Positions 15,752 through 23,707 of a DNA stretch of 64,000 nucleotides are shown here, one piece after another. A model generated the notes under the pieces. It had not been told where the DNA came from. It saw only the letters and a list, made by a program, of their open reading frames with translations, and did no database searches. The position numbers and the translations under genes were made by a program. How positions within the stretch are numbered: position 1 is the first letter of the stretch; every line of letters begins with the position of its first letter. The stretch spans positions 122,613 through 186,612 of the forward strand of contig MKST01000001.1 of NCBI GenBank assembly GCA_001897355.1, read 5' to 3'. This stretch comes from Solirubrobacterales bacterium 67-14. Its GTDB lineage: Bacteria; Actinomycetota; Thermoleophilia; Solirubrobacterales; 70-9.

Positions 15752-16774
15752 ATGGACCTGGGCGAGTTCGAACTGATCGGGCGGATCGTGGGGAAGGCGG
15801 AAAGCGCCGGCCGGTTCGAGACCGGTATCGGCGACGACGCCGCGGTGATCCGGACCCGAGGACGGATCGTCACTTCGGTCGACTCGGCAGTCGAAGGGGT
15901 CCACTTCGACCGGCAGCGACCGCCGGCCGAGAACGCCCGCAAAGCCGTGGCCGGTGCGGTTTCCGATCTGGCCGCGATGGGTCTGGGCGCCGGGGACACA
16001 GAGATCCTGGTTGCCCTCGGGGCGCCACCCGAAACACCGGACCGTTACCTCGAGGGCCTGGCCGACGGGGTGATCGAAGCGGCGGAGGAGTTCGGGGTCG
16101 AGCTTGCCGGCGGCGACGTGGTCGCCGCGCCGGTGATCTTCCTCAGCGTGACCGTCATCGCCCACCTCGACGGCGAGGCTCCGGTGGTCGGCCGCTCCGG
16201 CGCCCGTCCTGGTGACGTGGTCGCGGTGACCGGGCCGGTCGGTGGGGCCGCGGCAGGCCTGAAGCTGGTCCAAGGCCTCGAGGTGCCGGAGCTGAGCGAT
16301 CTGGCCCGTGACCTGCTGGTCGAGTGCCAGGTGCGACCGCAGCCCCAACTGGCCGCGGCGCCGGTGCTTGCCCGAGCCGGGGCCACCGCGATGATCGACG
16401 TCAGCGACGGACTCGTCGCCGACCTCGGCCACATTGCCGCCTCCTCCGGGGTGGCGATACGGCTGGAGGCGGGGGAGATCCCGATCGTCCCCGGGGTCCG
16501 CGAGGTCGCGACCACGGCAGGCGCCGATCCACTCGAGTTCGCGGTCGCGGGCGGCGAGGACTACGTGCTCGCGCTGACCATCCCGCAGGAACGCTTCGAG
16601 GCGGCCGACACCGCGCTGATCGAGGCGACCGGGTTCGAGCTGCTCGCGGTGGGTGCGGTCGAGGCGGCCGCGGGAGGGCAGGCCGCGGCCCGGATCGTCA
16701 GCGAGGACGGCAGCCAAGTCGTCGCCCCCGGCGGTCACGACCACTTCCGCGGTCCCGCTGCCGGCTCCCGGTAG
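15752..16774 (+). CDS. thiL: Thiamine-monophosphate kinase
   Basis: A 340-residue member of the PurM/ThiL superfamily that phosphorylates thiamine monophosphate to the active diphosphate. It has the expected N-terminus (GEFELIGRIVGKAE), the metal/ATP Asp cluster in TGIGDDAAVI, TSVDSAVEGVHFD, VSDLAAMG, the second-domain GDVVAVTGPVGGAAAG, ATAMIDVSDGLVADLGH and the C-terminal VAGGEDYVLALT. Length is usual. No other thiamine genes are in the window. The -10-like TAGTGT 7 nt upstream supports a leaderless start. Its stop codon is part of the -10 of the next gene. Confidence 0.94.
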   Translation: MDLGEFELIGRIVGKAESAGRFETGIGDDAAVIRTRGRIVTSVDSAVEGVHFDRQRPPAENARKAVAGAVSDLAAMGLGAGDTEILVALGAPPETPDRYLEGLADGVIEAAEEFGVELAGGDVVAAPVIFLSVTVIAHLDGEAPVVGRSGARPGDVVAVTGPVGGAAAGLKLVQGLEVPELSDLARDLLVECQVRPQPQLAAAPVLARAGATAMIDVSDGLVADLGHIAASSGVAIRLEAGEIPIVPGVREVATTAGADPLEFAVAGGEDYVLALTIPQERFEAADTALIEATGFELLAVGAVEAAAGGQAAARIVSEDGSQVVAPGGHDHFRGPAAGSR

Positions 16775-16777
16775 GCT
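16772..16777 (+). promoter_or_regulatory. Leaderless-type -10 hexamer (TAGGCT) overlapping the thiL stop
   Basis: TAGGCT begins with the TAG stop codon of thiL and lies 9 nt before ATG 16787. Confidence 0.45.
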
Positions 16778-16786
16778 CCGGCGCCC

Positions 16787-17977
16787 ATGTCGAAGCGCTA
16801 CACAGCCCTTCTCCTGGCCGGCCTGCTCGGACTTTTCGCCCTGGCCGGATGCGGGTCAGATCAAGATTCAGGTTCGGAGCCGGACTCGGGCACCAGCGGG
16901 AAGAGCGCCCGGGTCGCCACTTCCGATGACGACCCGGTGATCCTCGATGCGAACGGTTCCGAGTTCAATCCTTCCAAGGTCTACGCCGAGACCATCGACG
17001 GGGTCGTCTCGATCCGGTCGATCTTCGGTGACGTCGAGAAATCACCGGAGACGGCCTCGATCGCGGGTGGCTCCGGCTTCGTGCTTAGCGATGACGGGGA
17101 GATCATCACCAACGCCCATGTGATCAGCAACGGCACCGGCGAGAAACGCGAGGCGGCCGACAACGTCTACGTCGAGTTCTCCAGCGGCGACGTCCTCGAC
17201 GCGAAGATCGTCGGCTTCGATCCGTTCGCCGACGTCGGACTGCTCAAGGTCCCGACCGACCAGGTCGATATGAAGCCGCTCACCCTGGCCGACAGCGACA
17301 AGGTCGTGGTCGGACAGCCGATCGCCGTGATCGGCAGTCCCTTCGGTGAAGACCAGACGCTGACCACCGGGGTCGTCTCCCAGACCGGGCGTTCGGTGAT
17401 GAGCCTGACCGACTTCCAGATCGAGAACGCGATCCAGACCGACGCCTCGATCAACCCGGGCAACTCGGGCGGGCCGATGCTGGACGGCGATGGCCACGTG
17501 ATCGGGATCAGCCAGCAGATGAAGAGCGGATCCGGTTCCAGCGACGGGGTCGGTTTCGGGGTGCCGGCCAACTCGATCAAGCGCTCGGCCGAGATGCTGC
17601 GCGACGACGGCGAACCGAAGTACGCGTACATCGGGGTCAGCACCCAACCGCTCTACCCTCAGCTGGCCGAGAAGCTCGGGCTGGACACCGACCAGGGGGC
17701 GATCGTCTCCCAGGTAGTCAAGGGCGGCCCCGCCGAGGCGGCCGGGATCAAGGGCGGCGACCGCGAGATGATCTTCCAGGGTGCGACCTATGACGTCGGC
17801 GGCGACGTGATCGTGGCCGTCGACGGGGTGCCGATCGAGCACGCCGAGGATCTCGGGCGGCTGGTCGGTGCGCTCAAGCCGGGGGACACGGCCGAGCTCG
17901 AAGTGGTCCGCGACGGCGATCACAAGAAGATCGAGGTGGAGCTTGAAAATCGCCCCACCGCCATAACCCGCCCCTGA
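16787..17977 (+). CDS. HtrA/DegP-like S1C serine protease, lipoprotein
   Basis: A 396-residue trypsin-fold protease with a C-terminal PDZ domain, tethered to the membrane as a lipoprotein. The signal peptide ends in the lipobox LAGC (Cys near residue 22) and is followed by a Ser/Asp-rich linker. The catalytic triad is visible: H111 in TNAHVI, D149 in FADVGLL and S227 in INPGNSGGPM. One PDZ domain (about 285-385) has YIGVSTQPLYPQLAEKLGL and ALKPGDTAELEVVRDG. HtrA proteases degrade misfolded envelope proteins. Probable transcription from its own promoter-like hexamer inside the end of thiL. Confidence 0.93.
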   Translation: MSKRYTALLLAGLLGLFALAGCGSDQDSGSEPDSGTSGKSARVATSDDDPVILDANGSEFNPSKVYAETIDGVVSIRSIFGDVEKSPETASIAGGSGFVLSDDGEIITNAHVISNGTGEKREAADNVYVEFSSGDVLDAKIVGFDPFADVGLLKVPTDQVDMKPLTLADSDKVVVGQPIAVIGSPFGEDQTLTTGVVSQTGRSVMSLTDFQIENAIQTDASINPGNSGGPMLDGDGHVIGISQQMKSGSGSSDGVGFGVPANSIKRSAEMLRDDGEPKYAYIGVSTQPLYPQLAEKLGLDTDQGAIVSQVVKGGPAEAAGIKGGDREMIFQGATYDVGGDVIVAVDGVPIEHAEDLGRLVGALKPGDTAELEVVRDGDHKKIEVELENRPTAITRP

Positions 17978-18007
17978 CCTCTTTCAGGTAGCCCAAATGG
18001 CTGCGTT

Positions 18008-18013
18008 TAAGAT
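18008..18013 (+). promoter_or_regulatory. Leaderless-type -10 hexamer (TAAGAT)
   Basis: TAAGAT lies 6 nt before GTG 18020 and no ribosome site is present. Confidence 0.45.
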
Positions 18014-18019
18014 GAACGC

Positions 18020-19495
18020 GTGGATAAGGACGGACAGCCACTGATCATCGTTTCCAATCGGGGTCCCGCGCAGTTCGACCGGGGGCCGGACGGGGAACGG
18101 ACGATTTCCCGTGGCGGCGGCGGGCTGGTCACCGCCCTTTCGGGGCTGGTCAGGGACCGGGACGCGCTCTGGATCGCTTCGGCGATGACCGCGGAGGACA
18201 TCGCGGTGACCGAGGAGAACGGCGGCCGGCCGATCGACGTGAACCTGAACGGGGTCGATTACCGGGTGCTGATGGTCGAGAGCGACCCGGAGGCCTACGA
18301 GAACTTCTACAACGTGATCGCCAACCCGATCCTCTGGTTCATCCAGCATTACCTCTGGGACCTTTCCAACGCCCCGGATATTCGCAAGGAGGAGATCACC
18401 GCCTGGTACGAGGGCTACGAGGTGGTCAACGAGGACATCGCGAACTGCGTGATCTCCCAGATCGAGGACCGCGAAGACCCGCTGGTCATGCTCCACGACT
18501 ACCACCTGTACACGGCCCCGGCGAAGATCCGGGTGGCCCGGCCGGACGTGATGCTCCATCACTTCGTTCACATCCCCTGGACCCAGCCCGACTCCTGGCG
18601 GGTGCTGCCGACCTCGATCCGCCGAGCGATCTTCGACGGGCTGCTCGCCAACGACATCATCGGCTTCCACACCCGTGCCTACTGCACCAACTTCCTGGCC
18701 TGCTGCCAGCGTCTGATGGGCTACGAGGTCGACTACGGAAACCTCGCCGTGACCCATCCGGGGGGCCGCACGATCGTCCGTGCCTATCCGCTCTCGATCG
18801 ACGCCGACCGGCTCGAGCGGGCGGTCCATTCCGAGCGGGTCGCCGAGCTCGAGAAGGAGATCCTCGCCCGCCGGCGCGAGCACCTGATCCTCAGGGTCGA
18901 CCGGGCCGACCTCTCCAAGAACGTGCTGCGCGGCTTCACCGCCTTCGACACCTTCCTCAGCGACCACCCCGAGTTCCGCGAGAAGGTCACCTTCGTCGCC
19001 CACCTCCAGCCTTCCCGTCAGGACGTGCCCGAGTACCGCGAGTACCTGGAGCGGATCGAGGCCCTGGTCGCCGTCGTCAACCACCGGCACGGCACCACCG
19101 ACTGGATGCCGATCGACCTGCGGATCTACGACGACTTCGACGAGGCGGTCGCCCGCTACAAGCACTGCGACCTGCTGATGGTCAACGCGATCTTCGACGG
19201 CATGAACCTGGTCGCCAAGGAAGCGCCGGTCATAAACGTCCGCGACGGAGTGCTTATGCTGTCCGAGAACACCGGCTCGCACGAGGAACTGAAGGAGTTC
19301 GCGTTGACCGTCAATCCCTTCGACATCCAGGACCAGGCCGACGCCATCTACCGGGCATTGACCATGTCCCCGGAGGAACGGCGTGACCGGGCCGACGGGC
19401 TCAAGCGGATCATCCACTCGCGTACGCCGGCGGACTGGATCGGGGACCAGCTCGCTGACATCGAGCTGGCCCGGACGGAGCGGGAGCAGGTCTGA
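18020..19495 (+). CDS. otsA: Trehalose-6-phosphate synthase (GT20)
   Basis: A 491-residue retaining glycosyltransferase that joins UDP-glucose (or another NDP-glucose) to glucose-6-phosphate. GT20 hallmarks are LIIVSNRGPAQ with the GGGGLVTAL loop at the N-terminus, LHDYHLYTAPAKIR, HFVHIPWTQPDSWRVLP, GFHTRAYCTNFL, VDRADLSKNVLRGF, and in the C-terminal domain CDLLMVNAIFDGMNLVAKE and LSENTGSHEEL. No otsB phosphatase gene is adjacent. The start is GTG, apparently leaderless. The stop overlaps the ATG of the next gene by one base, so the two are co-translated. Trehalose in this group serves in desiccation and osmotic protection. Confidence 0.94.
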   Translation: MDKDGQPLIIVSNRGPAQFDRGPDGERTISRGGGGLVTALSGLVRDRDALWIASAMTAEDIAVTEENGGRPIDVNLNGVDYRVLMVESDPEAYENFYNVIANPILWFIQHYLWDLSNAPDIRKEEITAWYEGYEVVNEDIANCVISQIEDREDPLVMLHDYHLYTAPAKIRVARPDVMLHHFVHIPWTQPDSWRVLPTSIRRAIFDGLLANDIIGFHTRAYCTNFLACCQRLMGYEVDYGNLAVTHPGGRTIVRAYPLSIDADRLERAVHSERVAELEKEILARRREHLILRVDRADLSKNVLRGFTAFDTFLSDHPEFREKVTFVAHLQPSRQDVPEYREYLERIEALVAVVNHRHGTTDWMPIDLRIYDDFDEAVARYKHCDLLMVNAIFDGMNLVAKEAPVINVRDGVLMLSENTGSHEELKEFALTVNPFDIQDQADAIYRALTMSPEERRDRADGLKRIIHSRTPADWIGDQLADIELARTEREQV

Positions 19496-20934
19496 TGCGG
19501 GCCGGGGGAGCGCAGGCCGCCGTCGCTTTCCCGTCTCGTCGCTCGGTGGTTCGTCTGGCGTTAGCCGTGGTCGCGCTTGCCACGCTGGCTCTCGCCCCGG
19601 CTGGTTCCGATGCCCGGCCCAAGCTCCACAAGTGCAACATCGGGGCCAACAAACCGGTGCTCTGCGGTCACATCATGGTCCCGGCGGTCCGCAGCAACCC
19701 TTCGGTCGGCCGCCAGAAGATCGGTTTCGTGGTCCGCCGCCGCGGTGACACCAGCCGGCCGTCGAAGGGCGCGTTCGTATACGTCGAGGGTGGCCCCGGC
19801 TACACCTCGACCAGCCCTGACTCGTTCAAGCCGCTGGCCGCGGTGCTGGCGCCCTTCCTCAAACGCCACGAGATGATCGCGATCTCCCAGCGCGGCACCG
19901 GGCTCTCCAGCCCGCTTTTCTGCAAGGGCTTGCAGCGCGGCACGGTCAGCTACCAGCGCGGCCTCAGGCAATGCGCCAAGCAACTCGGCCCGCGGCGGGC
20001 GGGCTACACGACCGCCGAGTCCGCCGCGGACATCGAGGCGGTGCGTCAGGCGCTCGGCCTGCCGAAGCGGAAGATGATCCTCTACGGCGACTCTTACGGC
20101 ACCTATCTCGGCCAGTCCTACGCGGCTCGCTACGGCAAGGGCATGAGGGGGCTGATCCTCTCCTCCGCCTATCCCGGCAACGACCCCTTCTGGCGCACTC
20201 TCTACCCGGCGGCCGAGCGGGCGGTGACCCGTTCCTGCAACCGTGCCCCGAACTGTTCCGGCAACGCACTCGGCCGGCTCCACCGGATGCTGCGGCGGGC
20301 CGGCACCAGCTCGAAGCTCTCGTCGAACGTCCTCAATTACCTGATGGGCGACGCCTCGAGCTACGCCCCGGGCGGTTACGACCACCTCAACCGGGTGGTC
20401 ACCGAGTATCTGCGCGGGAACGGCCGCGAGCTGCGCGAGCTGGTCCATCCCTACGGGCCCGACCAAGGGCCGGCCGACTACTTCTCGGTCGGCATGTACG
20501 CGGCCGTGGTCTGCAACGACTATCCGGTCCCGTGGCAGCGATCCGCTCCGGTCGCCCAGCGACGCAAGCAGCTGAACCGGGCGATCGCTGCCTTCCGTCC
20601 CTCGAACTGGTGGTCCCCGCTTCGCAAGAAGACCTGGGCCTATGACTCGGCCAGTGACATCAGCGCCTGCCTTTCCTGGCCCGCCCGCGCGAAGGGCTAC
20701 CAGCCGCCGATCCCCAAGGGAGGCAAGATGCCGGGCCGCCTCGACACGCTCGTCCTGGCCGGCGAGTTCGACTCGATCACCTCGGTCCGTGAGGCCCGCA
20801 CGGTGACCGCTCGCTTCCCGCGGGGCCGCCTGTACATCGTGCCCAGCCGCGGCCACGCGTCCGACCTCTACTTCCCGTTCACCTCCCCGGCCACCCCGCG
20901 GATCCGCCACTTCGTCCGCGCTCTCAACCGCTGA
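19495..20934 (+). CDS. Secreted alpha/beta hydrolase (TAP/proline iminopeptidase-like)
   Basis: A 479-residue secreted alpha/beta-hydrolase of the type found in actinobacterial tripeptidyl aminopeptidases. The N-terminus has a basic region and a hydrophobic signal segment ending near AGSDA. The oxyanion region is YVEGGPGYTS, the nucleophile is S200 in YGDSYGTYLG, and the acid and base are likely the Asp in LVLAGEFDSIT and the His in SRGHASDLYF. Even Cys content in the cap region suggests disulfides. The substrate is unknown, probably N-terminal residues of peptides. The start overlaps the otsA stop by one base. A strong hairpin lies just downstream. Confidence 0.87.
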   Translation: MRAGGAQAAVAFPSRRSVVRLALAVVALATLALAPAGSDARPKLHKCNIGANKPVLCGHIMVPAVRSNPSVGRQKIGFVVRRRGDTSRPSKGAFVYVEGGPGYTSTSPDSFKPLAAVLAPFLKRHEMIAISQRGTGLSSPLFCKGLQRGTVSYQRGLRQCAKQLGPRRAGYTTAESAADIEAVRQALGLPKRKMILYGDSYGTYLGQSYAARYGKGMRGLILSSAYPGNDPFWRTLYPAAERAVTRSCNRAPNCSGNALGRLHRMLRRAGTSSKLSSNVLNYLMGDASSYAPGGYDHLNRVVTEYLRGNGRELRELVHPYGPDQGPADYFSVGMYAAVVCNDYPVPWQRSAPVAQRRKQLNRAIAAFRPSNWWSPLRKKTWAYDSASDISACLSWPARAKGYQPPIPKGGKMPGRLDTLVLAGEFDSITSVREARTVTARFPRGRLYIVPSRGHASDLYFPFTSPATPRIRHFVRALNR

Positions 20935-20948
20935 CCCTCCTCGAACGA

Positions 20949-20995
20949 TTCTGGGTGACCTCGGGTCTCGAGGAGACCCCCAAGGTCACCCAGAA
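20949..20995. terminator. Bidirectional terminator hairpin
   Basis: TTCTGGGTGACCT (20949-20961) pairs perfectly with AGGTCACCCAGAA (20983-20995), and an inner GGGTCTC/GAGACCC extends the stem to a 3-nt loop. It sits in the 64-bp gap between two convergent genes. Confidence 0.75.
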
Positions 20996-20998
20996 AGG

Positions 20999-21568
20999 TC
21001 AGCGAGGGGCGAATTCCTGGGAGCCGTCGGCGGGAGCGGCCTGCGTGGGAGGGGCCGCGGGAGGCGGTGCCGGAGGTGGCGAGTAGGTAGGAGCGGCAGG
21101 GACGGGGGCCGGGGCCGGCGCCGCGGCCGGGGAGCCGCCTGGAGTCGAGCCGCCCGAGGACGAGCCGCCGGAAGTCGAGCTGGCCGAAGGTCCGGCGTCC
21201 GGCGACGAAGGCGCGCTGCGCCTCGCGTCTTTTCGGGTCTCACGACCACGCCGTTTCGGTGCCCTCCCGCGGGCCTTCTCTTGCTTCCGGAGGTGAAGCC
21301 GGCGGACTCGCCGGCGCTGGTCGCGGGTCGGTTCCGGCCGTCGCTTCTTTCGCTTCGATTCGGCCGTTCGCGGGGGTTCGCGCGGTTGGCTCGCATAGTC
21401 GGCCATCTCGTCCGGGCTGAAACCCACCCCGGCCGGGACCGCTGGTGGGTCGGGCGTCCGGAGCAGGCCGGGCAGGGTCGAGACGCCAAGCACGACCAGG
21501 CCGATCATCGCCGCGACCCTGATTGCCCGTTCCCGGTCGACGCTGAGGCTCCGGAAGCTGTTGCGCAT
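20999..21568 (-). CDS. Pro/Ala/Ser-rich single-span membrane protein, function unknown
   Basis: About 189 residues from the ATG at 21568. A short N-terminus is followed by one membrane span (VAAMIGLVVLGVSTLPGLL), then a very basic stretch (KRKKRRPEP, RRRVRRLHLRK) and a low-complexity Ser/Gly then Pro/Ala tail ending QEFAPR. I recognise no family. The layout suits a membrane anchor with a wall-crossing or nucleic-acid/polyanion-binding tail. The frame continues upstream to 21676, but the extra part is unlike protein and the ATG is preceded by GGTGG. Codon bias supports a real gene; the role is open. Confidence 0.6.
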   Translation of the reverse strand: MRNSFRSLSVDRERAIRVAAMIGLVVLGVSTLPGLLRTPDPPAVPAGVGFSPDEMADYASQPREPPRTAESKRKKRRPEPTRDQRRRVRRLHLRKQEKARGRAPKRRGRETRKDARRSAPSSPDAGPSASSTSGGSSSGGSTPGGSPAAAPAPAPVPAAPTYSPPPAPPPAAPPTQAAPADGSQEFAPR

Positions 21569-21718
21569 GCCACCACAAGGCCCTGGGCGGCGAAACTCTC
21601 CCCCCGACCGGCAGGAAACCAACGAGAACCGGCCTTGGCGGGCCCACGCTCTGGCCGCCGATCGATCCCGTTCCACCTTTCAAATGCCTATGGCACCGCG
21701 AAACTTGGGCGATGAAGG

Positions 21719-21724
21719 TATAGT
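21719..21724 (+). promoter_or_regulatory. -10 hexamer (TATAGT) upstream of rpsF
   Basis: TATAGT ends 12 nt before the TTG start of rpsF, so the mRNA would have at most a leader of a few nucleotides. No ribosome site is present. Confidence 0.5.
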
Positions 21725-21736
21725 CCCCCGTCGATT

Positions 21737-22132
21737 TTGACTGACTCAACCCGCCAATACGAACTTGTCCTGATGCTCGACCCCCAGGTCGAGGAAGCCG
21801 ACCGCGAAAAACTGGTCTCCGAGACCAAGTCGGCGATCGAAGCCAACGGTTCGCTCAAGCATGAAGACAACTGGGGCATCCGCGAGATGGCCTACGAGAT
21901 CGACCGCAAGAGCGAAGCCGATTACCGCTGGTTCCGCTTCGACGCGGAACGCGAGTTGCTCGGCACCCTGGACCACAGCCTGAAGATCGCCGATGGCGTG
22001 ATGCGCTTCCGCATCTTCAAGGTCGATCCCGAAGCTCCGGTCCTGCCGGCCCCGCCCGCCACCGCCGTGGTGATGGCCCCGACCGGCGACGACGACGAGC
22101 GCCGCGGCCGCGGCCGCTACCGCGAAGACTGA
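21737..22132 (+). CDS. rpsF: 30S ribosomal protein bS6
   Basis: A 131-residue ribosomal protein that binds 16S rRNA with bS18 in the central domain of the 30S subunit. Typical segments are RQYELVLMLDPQVEE at the N-terminus, NWGIREMAYEIDRKSEADYRWFRF in the middle (here broken for length: NWGIREMAYEIDR, then YRWFRF) and ADGVMRFRIFKVD. The last 35 residues are an Ala/Pro then Arg/Asp extension. The start codon is TTG; the next candidate would remove the first strand. It is first in the order rpsF-ssb-rpsR-rplI-dnaB. Confidence 0.95.
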   Translation: MTDSTRQYELVLMLDPQVEEADREKLVSETKSAIEANGSLKHEDNWGIREMAYEIDRKSEADYRWFRFDAERELLGTLDHSLKIADGVMRFRIFKVDPEAPVLPAPPATAVVMAPTGDDDERRGRGRYRED

Positions 22133-22134
22133 AT

Positions 22135-22175
22135 AACCCGCAAATTGGGTTTTCGGGGGGCGAGTTTTCGCCCCC
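22135..22175 (+). terminator. Hairpins between rpsF and ssb (terminator or attenuator)
   Basis: A weak hairpin AACCC/GGGTT (22135-22139, 22147-22151) is followed by a strong one, GGGGGCGA/TCGCCCCC (22156-22163, 22168-22175) with loop GTTT, then TTCGCCTTT. It could end or reduce transcription between rpsF and ssb. Confidence 0.55.
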
Positions 22176-22279
22176 TTCGCCTTTAAGCGTCCACAAGCAT
22201 CGCTAAGTTCCTGATCCGACCCGCGGGTCCGGAGAGGGTTCCGCGATGTACGAAAAACGCGATAAGGAGCGAACACACG

Positions 22280-22783
22280 ATGGCTGAGAACATCAACAGG
22301 GTCACTATCACCGGCAACCTGACCAGGGATCCGGAGCTGCGACAGACTGCCAACGGCACCGCGGTCTGCACCCTCGGGGTGGCGGTCAACGGCCGCCGCA
22401 AGGACGAGTCCGGACAGTGGGTCGACAAGCCCAACTACTTCAACGTGGTCGTCTGGGGAGCCCAGGGCCAGAACTGCGCCAACTACCTCTCGAAGGGTCG
22501 CCCGGTGGCGGTCGACGGCCGGCTCGACTGGCGCTCCTGGGAGGCCAAGGACGGCTCCGGCAAGCGCTCGACGATCGAGATCGTCGCTGACACGGTCCAG
22601 TTCCTCGGATCTCGCGACGGCTCGGCCCCTGGCGGCAACTTCAACAACGGCCAGAACCAAGGCGGCCAGAGCCCGGGCCAGCAGGGCGGCGGCTTCACCC
22701 CGGCCTCGGACGTCCCCGCCGACACCGGAGACTTCGCCCCGGCCGGCGGCGGCAACGCCCCCGACGACGACATCCCCTTCTAG
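22280..22783 (+). CDS. ssb: Single-stranded DNA-binding protein
   Basis: A 167-residue OB-fold protein that coats single-stranded DNA in replication and repair. The N-terminal 110 residues hold the fold (INRVTITGNLTRDPELR, VCTLGVAVNGRRKD, YFNVVVWGAQGQNC, KGRPVAVDGRLDWRSWE). A Gly/Gln/Asn-rich linker follows, ending in the acidic tip DDDIPF that recruits partner proteins. The start is an ATG with AAGGAG about 10 nt upstream, unlike the leaderless rpsF, so ssb can be translated independently. A 148-bp gap with two hairpins separates it from rpsF. Confidence 0.97.
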   Translation: MAENINRVTITGNLTRDPELRQTANGTAVCTLGVAVNGRRKDESGQWVDKPNYFNVVVWGAQGQNCANYLSKGRPVAVDGRLDWRSWEAKDGSGKRSTIEIVADTVQFLGSRDGSAPGGNFNNGQNQGGQSPGQQGGGFTPASDVPADTGDFAPAGGGNAPDDDIPF

Positions 22784-22830
22784 GGCTTAACTGCAAGTCG
22801 GGCGGGCCTCTCGCAGGTCTTCCCCGGTGC

Positions 22831-22877
22831 TGGTGACGCAGGTTTTGTGTCGTAATGACTCGAAACCTGCGTCACCA
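22831..22877 (+). other. 15-bp perfect inverted repeat between ssb and rpsR
   Basis: TGGTGACGCAGGTTT (22831-22845) pairs perfectly with AAACCTGCGTCACCA (22863-22877) around a 17-nt loop. A TTTTT run lies about 30 nt further on, too far for a standard intrinsic terminator. It may be an attenuator or a ribosomal-protein binding leader for rpsR-rplI-dnaB. Confidence 0.6.
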
Positions 22878-22997
22878 CGGTAATTGCGGGTTTTTCCTGT
22901 CCGGTGGTGCCTGTAACTCCGAAAAACCGGTACGATTCCTGGTCCTGATTGCCCGGGAACCCTCCCGGGCCGTAACCATGTAAGGCACCGGAAAGCA

Positions 22998-23255
22998 TTG
23001 GCTAAGACACGAGAAGCATCATCGCGACGCGGGCGCCGCTTCAACGAGCGCGTACGCCCCCGCAAGTACACGAAGATTTCCGCCGAGAACATCGACTACA
23101 AGGACCTGAACCTGCTGCGTCGGTTCATCTCGGACAAGGGCAAGACCCGTTCCCGCCGGGTCACCGGCCTTTCCCGCAAGCATCAGGCCCAGCTCTCGGT
23201 CGCGGTAAAGCGCGCCCGCGAAGTGGCGCTGCTCCCGTACGTGGGTGAGAAGTAA
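22998..23255 (+). CDS. rpsR: 30S ribosomal protein bS18
   Basis: An 85-residue ribosomal protein, partner of bS6. It has a basic N-terminus, [19 protein letters not shown], a [19 protein letters not shown] region typical of the family and a final ALLPYV. The N-terminal CxxC zinc-type motif of some bS18 proteins is absent (the region reads VRPRKYTK), so this is the Cys-free type. The start is TTG, supported by GGAAAG just upstream. Its stop overlaps the rplI start by one base. Confidence 0.95.
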   Translation: MAKTREASSRRGRRFNERVRPRKYTKISAENIDYKDLNLLRRFISDKGKTRSRRVTGLSRKHQAQLSVAVKRAREVALLPYVGEK

Positions 23256-23707
23256 TGGCCCAGGCCATCCTGCTCGCTGACGTCGAGGGCCTGGGGGAGA
23301 ACGGCACCGCCGTCGAGGTCTCGCCCGGCTACCTGCGCAACTTCCTCCAGCCCCGCGGCCTGGCCCAGCCGGCCACGCCGGGCGCCCTGGAGGAGGCGAT
23401 CCGCCGCAAGGAAGCCGCCGAGAAGGCCGAACGGGAAGCGATCGCGCGGGCCAAGGAGAACGCCTCGCTGCTCTCCAAGACCGTGCTCACGATCAACCAC
23501 CGGGCCGGCGACGACGGCAAGCTCTACGGCTCGGTCACGACCAAGGAGATCGCCGAGGCGATCCGCGATGCCCGTGGCATCAAGGTCGACAAGAAGAAGA
23601 TTCGCCTCGACGTGCCGATCCACCAGGTCGGCACCTACATGATTGACGTTGAAGTGGCCGGTGGCGCCATCGCCTCGGTCAAGACGATCGTCGCGGAAGA
23701 GAAATAG
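23255..23707 (+). CDS. rplI: 50S ribosomal protein bL9
   Basis: A 150-residue ribosomal protein with two domains joined by a long helix. The N-terminal part is AILLADVEGLGENGTAVEVS and GYLRNFLQPRGLA; a charged helix of Glu/Lys/Arg/Ala follows (about 44-75); the C-terminal domain has DGKLYGSVTTKEIAEAI and KIRLDVPIHQVGTY. Length is usual. The TAA of rpsR overlaps its ATG. Its TAG stop overlaps the place where DnaB similarity begins. Confidence 0.96.
   Translation: MAQAILLADVEGLGENGTAVEVSPGYLRNFLQPRGLAQPATPGALEEAIRRKEAAEKAEREAIARAKENASLLSKTVLTINHRAGDDGKLYGSVTTKEIAEAIRDARGIKVDKKKIRLDVPIHQVGTYMIDVEVAGGAIASVKTIVAEEK

Noticed and set aside
14642..16744. 700-residue minus-strand frame joining a membrane protein to a long N-terminal extension
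   Set aside because: The extension lies opposite thiL and has shadow composition. The real gene starts at 15727.
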